Origin: Photobacterium carnosum
Lineage (GTDB): Bacteria; Pseudomonadota; Gammaproteobacteria; Enterobacterales; Vibrionaceae
Assembly: GCF_002849605.1 (NCBI RefSeq)
Contig: NZ_NPIB01000027.1
Span: forward strand, 1-64,000
DNA: 64,000 nt
Reading direction: 5' to 3'
Shown here: in pieces, positions 7,514 through 15,333 of the stretch
Layout of the letters: every line of letters begins with the position of its first letter
How positions within the stretch are numbered: position 1 is the stretch's first letter
Notes under the pieces: model-generated
What the model was told of the DNA's origin: nothing
The model's database searches: none
What the model saw: the letters and a program-made list of their open reading frames with translations, nothing else
Translations under genes and position numbers: made by a program

Positions 7514-7543
7514 AAGCCTATATCTTTTGATATGGGCTTTTTT
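7514..7543 (+). terminator. Intrinsic terminator after the YubB-like gene
   Basis: AAGCC-ATATC stem, TTTT loop, GATAT-GGCTT return and a run of T. It lies 17 bp after the stop codon. Confidence 0.8.
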
Positions 7544-7583
7544 GTGTTTAGTATACTGCGTTATTTCCCTCGAAAAATTCCAA

Positions 7584-7653
7584 CGATTTATTTCACTATC
7601 ATTCAACGTTGATTATCGTCGTGATAATAGCGATCTGATAGTCAAATAAATCG
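7584..7653. repeat. Large inverted repeat with nested palindromes (candidate oriT or initiation site)
   Basis: Arms CGATTTATTTCACTATCA (7584-7601) and TGATAGTCAAATAAATCG (7636-7653) pair at 17 of 18 positions. Between them lie the palindrome TCAACGTTGA (7603-7612) and TTATC-N5-GATAA (7613-7627). The site sits in the only long non-coding stretch beside the TraM-like and traI genes and between the putative leading region and the transfer region. That is where oriT is expected. No nic site can be named from sequence alone. Confidence 0.55.
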
Positions 7654-7730
7654 CCGCCCACGCTGTAAGGTTTATAGTTAATATAAATAGATAGTCACAC
7701 GGTGTATTTTTTATCCGCGCACGTTGATGT

Positions 7731-7812
7731 TTTCTTTTGTCATTCGACAATGTGGATTTTTATTTATGTTAACCATTGGCAAAGAGCGAGCTTAGCAGGA
7801 CGGTGATGATAG
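7731..7812. repeat. Dispersed repeat copy A
   Basis: Aligns without gaps to 40141-40222. Identical blocks are CTTTTGTCATTCGACA, TATTTATG, GCAAAGAGC and TAGCA; by hand count 54 of 80 positions match, with one 10-bp block fully different. One copy is in the oriT-side non-coding region and the other is downstream of repA. The region 7654-8220 otherwise shows only a TATGGC-TAC-GCCATA palindrome at 7912-7926 and no gene. Confidence 0.65.
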
Positions 7813-8224
7813 GCATTATTTACCTTCTTTTGTTTTGTGGCTTTATTTTATTGTGCTAGCTCGGACGCAAAAGTTTATCGCAATAATAAATCATAGTGAT
7901 GGCGTCCTTAGTATGGCTACGCCATAAATGATCGTGTTTATTCTTGTATTCTTTTCTCATGGTTTTTTATTACGTGGTAAATCTTGGCGTAGTATTCCCC
8001 GTTTATTGTTAACTTTCCCGACTGGCTATTATGCCCCTATAAGGAAAATCCCCTTAAATAACTGAATCCGTGGCGTAAGGTCTTATTTTACAATGGCGGG
8101 TTTTGAGGGTTCAGAAGATGATGACACCCCTCGCACAACTTTTGTTGCGCCTAAGTGGTTGTCTGTAAAAGAAAATCACTATATTCAGGCATTTCCAAAA
8201 ATATCATTCGCGTCATGTCGTGGT

Positions 8225-8446
8225 GAGAGTATGTTTCGATTCCTTTTATACTCCATTGAGAGTATGCCTTTATTATCAATAAGATAGCTAAAAAATGCCG
8301 TTTGAGAGTATGTTTATACTCTCAATATAAAATCAATACTAACAATAACTTATGAATTGTGAGAGTATGGTTATACTCTCTGTGCTCATTTGAGAGTATG
8401 TTTATACTCCCGCGTAAAAGAGGGGTGATAGTATGTTTATACTCTC
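8225..8446. promoter_or_regulatory. Operator array GAGAGTATGTTTATACTCTC upstream of the TraM-like gene
   Basis: The palindrome GAGAGTATGTTTATACTCTC is perfect at 8304-8323. Close versions occupy 8361-8380, 8392-8410 and 8427-8446, and half sites lie at 8225-8233, 8247-8253 and 8258-8266. Such arrays are the binding sites of relaxosome ribbon-helix-helix proteins, which both repress their own promoter and mark oriT. Confidence 0.75.
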
Positions 8447-8472
8447 TGTTTTTATATTTTTAGGAAATGAAA

Positions 8473-8835
8473 ATGAAGAAAAATAATAAAGTGCAAGTGT
8501 TATGCAGTAGTCAGCTCTATGATCGACTTGATGCTGAAAGAGAAAGAACGCAAGCATCATCACTCGCGGATGTTGGACGTGATTTGTGGGAGTTTGCATT
8601 AGCGATTAAAGAACGGCTTGGTGAGAACAAAACAAAATCTAACCGTGAGATACTGGAAGAAGTCTTATTGTCTCAATACCAATTAGAATCATTAATAAAA
8701 CAAATGTACGTAGCAGGGTATAATCCAACATTACAAGTAGAAAGTGTGATATTAGAAAAGGCAAAAACAAATTTTAAAAATATTGAGAAGAACGCCCAAG
8801 AAAAAACAACGCAATTTATCGAAAATAAAGAATAA
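8473..8835 (+). CDS. TraM-like relaxosome DNA-binding protein
   Basis: The second ATG (8473) is chosen because AGGA lies 7 bp upstream; the ATG at 8467 is too close. The product has 120 residues. Residues 5-45 (KVQVLCSSQLYDRLDAERERTQ...) look like a ribbon-helix-helix followed by a long helix, and residues 60-90 (LLSQYQLESLIKQMYVAGYNP) echo the tetramerisation helix of F TraM. This is similarity of layout, not clear sequence identity. Its position, between the operator array and the relaxase gene, supports a role at oriT with TraD and TraI. Transcription runs toward traI and stops at a shared terminator. Confidence 0.6.
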   Translation: MKKNNKVQVLCSSQLYDRLDAERERTQASSLADVGRDLWEFALAIKERLGENKTKSNREILEEVLLSQYQLESLIKQMYVAGYNPTLQVESVILEKAKTNFKNIEKNAQEKTTQFIENKE

Positions 8836-8841
8836 AAAAAT

Positions 8842-8863
8842 GCGACCACATTTCTGTGGTCGC
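8842..8863. terminator. Bidirectional terminator between the TraM-like gene and traI
   Basis: GCGACCACA / TGTGGTCGC, a 9-bp perfect stem preceded by seven A on the plus strand, which gives a T-run for the minus-strand traI transcript. It lies between the two convergent stop codons. Confidence 0.85.
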
Positions 8864-8872
8864 CTTGTGTTG

Positions 8873-11800
8873 TTATATTGAAAAATCATCTAATTCTTTT
8901 TCTATTATACGCCCATGGTCTTTTTCTGTTTGATGATTCGATTGCTCATAGTCATCAATAGCATGGTCAACCTCTTTATTCGTTAATATCTCGCCATAGG
9001 TGATATCCTTTTTATCGGTATCTGAATGGGACAATTCAATGTCTTTATTATCAGGTAATGACGAGGCGATAATATCTTTAGCCAATTGGTCGATAGCATT
9101 TGTTTGCGTGTGATGTTCACCTTTTAATTGTGTAATGTCATCATTAACCTTATCACTGATAATAATCCCGATGTCTTGTGGCAATAATCCATTGAGAGCT
9201 TCCGTGACAAGAGAAATACTGTGACCTTGCTCGGTAAGTTTATGGGTAATATCATGGATTAATGCCTGGTTAGATAATTGACTGTTACTTGCCATAATTA
9301 TTATGTGCTCACGTAAGGTCTGAGTATTCACTGTTCGTAAGTCATGAGGATTATTCACGGCGATAATATCAACGTCATGTTGATTCGCCCCCATTAATGC
9401 AATGCCATTTTCAATACCAATCGCTATTACGCTAATATTCGGCAGTGTCCCTTCATTTAATACCATCGCATGACCTGACTTATTTCCCATTAATCGTTTT
9501 TGCGTATTAAGGTTAGCAATGTCACCTTGTGGCGTTAAGTAGGTAATTTCCACGGCTTCTATATCCCCTTTATTATTGGTTAAACTCGTTAATAAAGCAG
9601 GGTGGGTGGATTTTGTTTCAGAAGAATAAACATTGTCGTGATAACGTAAAGCAGTATGACTTTCTACGTCATGATAGGTTTGATTATTAATATATGTACT
9701 CGCTGGCGTGTCTTTAATGTCTACCCCTTGTTCAAAGTAATTGATGGCTCTTTCTTTTAATTCACTGACTTGTACGGGTAAGGTGGTTAATAACGTGGCG
9801 TGTTTTTCATTTTTAATTAAATCGTGTTGCTCTGGGTGGGTTAACATAGTTTCCGCTAACGTAATGGCTTCTCTAAAGCTAATTGATTTTGACGCCATGA
9901 TTAAATTAATCATGTTACCTTTATCGCCTGTTGTCCAATCACGGAAATACCCTCGACATTCTCCCGTGAGTGATATTTTCGTTTGTGATTTTCCTCGTCC
10001 AAACGCTAAATAATCTTTATCGGATTTACTGTTATTAGGTTGGCCTAATAATGATATAGCCAGTGATTCAGTATATGGGGTTAATTGGTTGCCGAGGTCT
10101 TTTGCATAGAGTGATAATTTAAAGTGGCCATCTTGTTGGTATTTCGGGTTTTCATTAGGAAGGTCAGTTGTATTAAAATGCCGTTCGTTGGGGTTATGGG
10201 TTTTATTGATGGTTTCAATGGCCGAGGTATTATTATCATGATGATTCAGCCAACTGTTCATCAATGATTTTTCATTATCCGTAAATATCATTGCATGTTG
10301 ACTGGCGCGACTGATATCAATATAAGCACGGCGAATATTGGTTAATTTCGCATTGGCACTGATAACCGATATAACATTATTTACCGTTGCCCCTTGCGCC
10401 ATATCTGCTGTCTTGGTGTAGCGGTAATCCCAATGGCTACTTTTCATGTCTGATAGAGGGAGCATGACGGCTTGGCCGTCTTTCCCTGTCACCGTCATGG
10501 TCTGAGTGTTGACCTTTGATACCGTAAGTTCAGTGTTACCCTGTAACGCTAATTCACGGTCAGTTTTACGCCAAGTAATTTTATCCCCTTCGGTTAATGG
10601 CTGTTGGCTACTGCTCCATAAGGTTGTCATTTTATGGTCATGTTTGGCTGGGATAAAGGTCGTGACTTTACCACTACCTAAGTCGGTGACATTTAACAGT
10701 GCATGTTGTCGGTCAACCTTATCAATCTGTAAGTAAGTCTCTCGGCCAGTATTGATAATTAACCCTTTTTGATAAGGCATCATGGTTTTTAACTCTTCTT
10801 TTGTGGCACCAACTCCTCGTAATCGCGTAACAGAGGTATCGCTGCCTGAGGGTAAGTCCCCCATTGCTTTTAAGCCACGGCGAATTAATTTAGCAAGTAA
10901 ATCACGCTCACGGTTGGAATACGCAATCATTAAGGTGTTATCTCGACTCTCAGGGGTGCGAGATAAATACTCTTTGGCTGCAAGGTCATAGAGTTTGTCT
11001 TTCGCTTGTTGATGGTCTTCTGAGGGTTGGCCTGTGTTGATGTATGTCGATATCACGGTATCAGTGTGCATTGATGGCTGATGATAATGCTGATTATCAA
11101 GCGGTGACTGGGCTTTAACCGCTGCCAAGGTGGATTCAGGGTGTCGATTAATGACTTGTTTAACGGCACTTAACAGTTCAGGGGTTTGTTGACGCTTAAT
11201 GTCCTTCATCACCACGGTTTCAATGTTTTTAGTGCGATAGGCCAATTCAAACGGTTTACCTGCTTCTTTGGATTGAAGCTGGTATATATCCCCTAAAAAG
11301 GTGGCTCTTGCGCCTGAATTGTTTACCAGTGTGGTAAACGCATCGAATTGGGCGTTAGAGGCCATTGAGCTTTCATCGAGTAAGAACAGGGTGTTCGCGT
11401 ATTTTTCAGGCAAGGTGTCACCTGTCATGACATCTTTGAGTAAGGATTGCGTGGTTTGAGCGGGAATGCCTTTCTCTTTTAACTCATTGACTGCGGCGTG
11501 AGTTGGGGCAAGACCAAGTACCGTAATAGGGGTGTTTTTTTGTATGGCCTGTGCTTGCTCAATAAGTAACGTCCCTTGCTCTAGCATGGTGGATTTACCT
11601 ACACCCGCAAACCCTTGAACAATGGTGTATTGGTCATTGGTGGTCGCAATGAGGCGCACACCGTCCTTTTGGCCATCGGTCATCCATGCTTGTTGTGCCA
11701 GATAAGTATCTGCTTGTTGTGGTGTTGCAAAGGCATTGACTGCATCTTTCCCCGCCTCTAAGTGGTTAAGTATGCGTTGCTCGGTTTCAAGGGCTTCTCG

Positions 11801-14800
11801 GGTAGTCCAACGTGTGCCATCTTGGTAATCCGCAGACAACACACTGTCTTGGGCTTTCAGTTGATGTAAGTGTGCCTTGATTTCAGGCTCCAATACCGTT
11901 GTTCCTTTTTCATCCATGGCAAAACGGATAGCCTCCATCACTAAATCTTCATGCTTAAAGCCCGCTTTTTGTTCACTGACATGGTTAAGTGCAAACATCA
12001 CCGCTTGTTCAATGAGGGGTTTATCCGCTTGTTGGTGTAATAATGATTGCACGGCCACGCCGACATCATGATAAAGGGATTGTTGGGTTTGGCTATTGAT
12101 GAACTTACTGATATCACCGGTACTGGCAAGCACCCGTGCCATGGTTGAGGGTTGAATACTCGATTTACCCATTTGGGCTTCTAGCTTTTGTTGGTCATTG
12201 GTGAAAATATGCAGAGTTTTACTTTCTTGCTGCATCAAGTCATACAGCACTTCTTTTGAGGCGGTATAGCTTTGCATATCAACAAGGGTGGTCTCTTTGC
12301 CCGAGGCCGCTTGATTGAGGGGGGTGGCGTAGCCATAAGATAATGCGGTGTCCTTAAATTGCGAAAGGGACACAATGTGTCCCTTTCCGTTGTCATCCTT
12401 GAGGCTTAATCCGAGCCAGCCTATTTTCTCAATGGTGACGTTATCGTGTTGCTTGAGGTTGGTTTGGTAAATATCACTGTTGATCCGCAATCTATCTCCC
12501 GCAGCGACTTCTAATGTTGATGGCTGACTGACAAAGAAGGTTGTATTTTTTGCATCAGCGACATTGAAATAACGTCGATTTTTGTCAGCATCAATTAACT
12601 GTAGCGTCTTGGCTTTTGTGTTCACTTTTTCGACTTTATAGCGTGTCATCTTCCCGTCGTTTATCTCATTAAAAATCATGCCTTTTTGATAGTTCTTGAT
12701 AGAGGCTTGTTGCTCAGGTGATAAATACACGGGATTGAGGACGGGAATTTCAACCCGTTTTTCACTCAGTTGACCAGTTTTATCAAGCTGATGGCGAAGG
12801 GCTGCATTAAGTTTGTCATTATCCGCTTTATTGGTTGCTAACACTTGGGTATTGGCTCGCTCCTGGGGGGATAATTGCTGATAGTGCTCTGCAATAACTT
12901 GATGGCGGTCTTGCTTATCAACCTCGGTGGTATGTAGCGCGGTTTGACTTTGGTGAGTCCCTTGCCAGCGGCTAACCTGTGTATTGCCTTTTTGCAGGAT
13001 ATCCATGGCATTACCCGCTCGTAGTCCTTGGCTACGTTGGGTGTGGTTAAGAAACACAATTTTATTGCCTTGTGATTGAGCTTGTTCAATTAAGGCTTGT
13101 GTGTCTTTGATGCCTAATTTATGGGCGTGTTCAATCACCAATATACTGTCTTTGGTTTGTTGGCGAAGGGCGGGTTTATTGTTGTATTGGTGGGTGGTGT
13201 AAACCACATCCGAGCGGAAGGCATTTTTAACCCACTGCGTCACAGAAAAGGCTTGTCGCTTAACTTGTTGTTCAGTTTGTTGCTGCACTAATTTATTCGG
13301 AGTGATGAAGTGGATCGCCTTGCCTGAGTTTTCAGTGACATGCAGGAGTGCTTCACTGATTTGTTGACTTGAGCCGATAAGATTAATCACATTCACTTGT
13401 TTTTTACTGCTTAATACGTCCCTGATAAGCTGTTGGCTCTCGCTTTTAAGGCGAGTTTGCTCAAGGCTTTTTTCATCTGCATGAACCACTAATCCGTGTG
13501 ATCGCTTATTGGTGGTTTCAATCAGTTTTTTTTCTGCGTCCAGCAGTGTTGGCGTTGTAAACAATGTTTTATTTTTATCTAGCGCAATGAGCTTGTCTTC
13601 TTTGATCGTATTATCTAATGCCTGTTTAAATTGGCTAAACTGAACGATGTGCTCAGGGGCAAATTTATCTAATGCCGTCGTGATGATTTTTTCATAGGAA
13701 ATCGCTGTATTACGATCACTTAAATAATTGACGCTGTTTTCAATCGCTTGAGTGATAGCGGGTAAAATAGGTGCTTTCGGTGAGTGTTCAGGGTGGTGCG
13801 TTTTCGTATGGGATTGTGCAACAAAAGTTAAACCATCAAAGCCTAATTTTTCATTCTTCTCTAACCATTCTTTTTGCAATGAATGCTCAGGGGTATAAGT
13901 TTTGGCTTTACGGGTTTGGTGAGCAATATGATCCCGTGACTTTCCTGTGTTAATGCCGAGTCCTTCAGCTTGCTCTAGGATTTGTTGGCGACGAGTTGAA
14001 TTAGATTCAAGTACATCTTCTGGAATACCTGCAATATCAATTTGTCCTTTACCGAGTGATTGAATGTTATAGCCCATTTGCTCAAGACTACGGCCAAGCT
14101 CACTATGGTATATACGGGTGTAATATTTCTGATTTTCTAAAATACGCTCATACGTTCCTTGAGTCTCAAACCCGTTTTGAATGGCACTTGATGCCAGATT
14201 TTTAAGACTGCCGTCTTTATCATGAGTCATGTTAGCAAGCAGAGCGTGAGTATGCAGTTGAGGATCATTTTCACGGCTGGTTTTATGCTGAACTAAACCA
14301 AATAAGAGGTTTTGGCTATTGGTATAACTGGCTTCTCGCGTATTAGGATCAACTTGTCGGTATTGAGCTGTATCCTTTTCTATCATGCTGATGGCTTTTT
14401 TAGTGGCGTTTTCATGAGCGTCTATAATACGGTTATCACCATAGACTAATGCGAGTAGGCTTGCTCCTTTAGGGGCTGAAAAAACTAAATCATAGCCCGT
14501 TCGACGATTATCTGATCCTGCACCCTTAACTGCACTGTTATCTAATGTGCCATTGAGCACCGTTTCTAATTTTTCATGGGTGATGGCTTGCCCTAAGATG
14601 CCTTCTTTTTCAGCGATTTTGCCGTACCATTGGGTTGTTTGTTCACCACTTTTTTCAGCAAGGTAGTAATTAGCCGTTGGGTTTTCTGTGGGTTGTAGGC
14701 TGGATTCTTTGTCAGAGCGTTCGAGGTTATCTGGCGTAATCGTAAATTCAAGTTGGTTAATATGAAATTGTTTTTCTTCTTCAAGGTAATAGTTGCTGGC

Positions 14801-14839
14801 GCCACTGGCACTCGCGCGTAATGGGCTGAGTGAAAGCAT
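8873..14839 (-). CDS. traI: TraI relaxase-helicase (MOBF) with C-terminal Toprim-like region
   Basis: The product nicks oriT, stays on the 5' end and unwinds the transferred strand. At 1988 residues it is longer than F TraI (1756). The relaxase domain has the catalytic tyrosine pair YY at 17-18 and the metal-binding histidines H185, H196 and H198 (QLHTH). A first RecD-like region (about 450-1000) appears to lack a P-loop. The active helicase has GFAGVGKST near residue 1077, LLDESSMAS about 80 residues later and the YTKTADMAQG motif. From about 1600 the protein changes: YLAFGRGKS...GYFRDWTTGDKGNMINLI resembles the zinc-free primase-associated domain of mobile-element proteins. It is followed by a Toprim-like stretch (IGIENGIALMG...IIAVNNPHD). 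AGGAAT precedes the ATG. It is the last gene of the transfer operon. Confidence 0.95.
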   Translation of the reverse strand: MLSLSPLRASASGASNYYLEEEKQFHINQLEFTITPDNLERSDKESSLQPTENPTANYYLAEKSGEQTTQWYGKIAEKEGILGQAITHEKLETVLNGTLDNSAVKGAGSDNRRTGYDLVFSAPKGASLLALVYGDNRIIDAHENATKKAISMIEKDTAQYRQVDPNTREASYTNSQNLLFGLVQHKTSRENDPQLHTHALLANMTHDKDGSLKNLASSAIQNGFETQGTYERILENQKYYTRIYHSELGRSLEQMGYNIQSLGKGQIDIAGIPEDVLESNSTRRQQILEQAEGLGINTGKSRDHIAHQTRKAKTYTPEHSLQKEWLEKNEKLGFDGLTFVAQSHTKTHHPEHSPKAPILPAITQAIENSVNYLSDRNTAISYEKIITTALDKFAPEHIVQFSQFKQALDNTIKEDKLIALDKNKTLFTTPTLLDAEKKLIETTNKRSHGLVVHADEKSLEQTRLKSESQQLIRDVLSSKKQVNVINLIGSSQQISEALLHVTENSGKAIHFITPNKLVQQQTEQQVKRQAFSVTQWVKNAFRSDVVYTTHQYNNKPALRQQTKDSILVIEHAHKLGIKDTQALIEQAQSQGNKIVFLNHTQRSQGLRAGNAMDILQKGNTQVSRWQGTHQSQTALHTTEVDKQDRHQVIAEHYQQLSPQERANTQVLATNKADNDKLNAALRHQLDKTGQLSEKRVEIPVLNPVYLSPEQQASIKNYQKGMIFNEINDGKMTRYKVEKVNTKAKTLQLIDADKNRRYFNVADAKNTTFFVSQPSTLEVAAGDRLRINSDIYQTNLKQHDNVTIEKIGWLGLSLKDDNGKGHIVSLSQFKDTALSYGYATPLNQAASGKETTLVDMQSYTASKEVLYDLMQQESKTLHIFTNDQQKLEAQMGKSSIQPSTMARVLASTGDISKFINSQTQQSLYHDVGVAVQSLLHQQADKPLIEQAVMFALNHVSEQKAGFKHEDLVMEAIRFAMDEKGTTVLEPEIKAHLHQLKAQDSVLSADYQDGTRWTTREALETEQRILNHLEAGKDAVNAFATPQQADTYLAQQAWMTDGQKDGVRLIATTNDQYTIVQGFAGVGKSTMLEQGTLLIEQAQAIQKNTPITVLGLAPTHAAVNELKEKGIPAQTTQSLLKDVMTGDTLPEKYANTLFLLDESSMASNAQFDAFTTLVNNSGARATFLGDIYQLQSKEAGKPFELAYRTKNIETVVMKDIKRQQTPELLSAVKQVINRHPESTLAAVKAQSPLDNQHYHQPSMHTDTVISTYINTGQPSEDHQQAKDKLYDLAAKEYLSRTPESRDNTLMIAYSNRERDLLAKLIRRGLKAMGDLPSGSDTSVTRLRGVGATKEELKTMMPYQKGLIINTGRETYLQIDKVDRQHALLNVTDLGSGKVTTFIPAKHDHKMTTLWSSSQQPLTEGDKITWRKTDRELALQGNTELTVSKVNTQTMTVTGKDGQAVMLPLSDMKSSHWDYRYTKTADMAQGATVNNVISVISANAKLTNIRRAYIDISRASQHAMIFTDNEKSLMNSWLNHHDNNTSAIETINKTHNPNERHFNTTDLPNENPKYQQDGHFKLSLYAKDLGNQLTPYTESLAISLLGQPNNSKSDKDYLAFGRGKSQTKISLTGECRGYFRDWTTGDKGNMINLIMASKSISFREAITLAETMLTHPEQHDLIKNEKHATLLTTLPVQVSELKERAINYFEQGVDIKDTPASTYINNQTYHDVESHTALRYHDNVYSSETKSTHPALLTSLTNNKGDIEAVEITYLTPQGDIANLNTQKRLMGNKSGHAMVLNEGTLPNISVIAIGIENGIALMGANQHDVDIIAVNNPHDLRTVNTQTLREHIIIMASNSQLSNQALIHDITHKLTEQGHSISLVTEALNGLLPQDIGIIISDKVNDDITQLKGEHHTQTNAIDQLAKDIIASSLPDNKDIELSHSDTDKKDITYGEILTNKEVDHAIDDYEQSNHQTEKDHGRIIEKELDDFSI

Positions 14840-14851
14840 GATGATTCCTAT

Positions 14852-14932
14852 TTAATCAATGGGGTGGATAAAAAGATAAAGAAAGGCGATAAGGGGCAGT
14901 AGTAATAAGACCATGACATCAAAGGGCATCAT
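14852..14932 (-). CDS. 26-residue membrane peptide
   Basis: The sequence MMPFDVMVLLLLPLIAFLYL followed by FIHPID fills a single transmembrane helix. A strong ribosome site (GGAGGAT) lies 4-8 bp upstream, inside the end of the preceding gene, and the stop is 12 bp before traI. The coupling and the good ribosome site argue that it is translated. No homologue is recognised. It could be a small inner-membrane partner of the coupling protein or relaxase, or only a coupling device for traI. Confidence 0.5.
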   Translation of the reverse strand: MMPFDVMVLLLLPLIAFLYLFIHPID

Positions 14933-15236
14933 ATCCTCCATTGTCATCCTCATTTTCTTGTTCAAAACAGGCTAAATTATGATGAATAACATCAGCGTCA
15001 ATAACATTTGAACTGCCTATTTTTTGATCGCCAAGAAATGCATCAATAGCTATATCGACTGATGAATAGTGTTGCGTGGTGTTGGTCATACAGAGTTGAT
15101 GGTGATCCCATCCATGAGTCGGGGCATCAATACGATTAATCAGTTGGCCGTCTTCGCTGATTATTAATAAGGGCGTGTTTTTATAGGTTTCAATGAAGGC
15201 AGTAACCGTGGGGTGGTTAATAATAAAAGAAATCAT
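14919..15236 (-). CDS. Hypothetical protein, paralogue of the gene at 5731-5961
   Basis: A 105-residue soluble acidic protein. LLIISEDGQLINRIDAPTHG and AFLGDQKIGS align with the leading-region paralogue (see 5731). The C-terminus adds an acidic tail (EQENEDDNGGYDAL). It lies between traD and traI and overlaps the 26-residue membrane peptide at its 3' end. Function unknown. Confidence 0.65.
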   Translation of the reverse strand: MISFIINHPTVTAFIETYKNTPLLIISEDGQLINRIDAPTHGWDHHQLCMTNTTQHYSSVDIAIDAFLGDQKIGSSNVIDADVIHHNLACFEQENEDDNGGYDAL

Positions 15237-15333
15237 AGGCTATTATCTTTTAATGATTGTATATGATTGATTTTTAAAGTAATGAGCGCAAATAACGCTC
15301 ATTGTTATACGATGTTGTTAACCTTCTTGGTTA

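Noticed and set aside
8093-8287. 64-codon plus-strand frame before the operator array
   Set aside because: Overlaps the operator half sites and lacks coding features.
9741-13953. Several plus-strand frames inside traI
   Set aside because: Antisense shadows of a well-conserved relaxase gene; no start signals or recognisable products.
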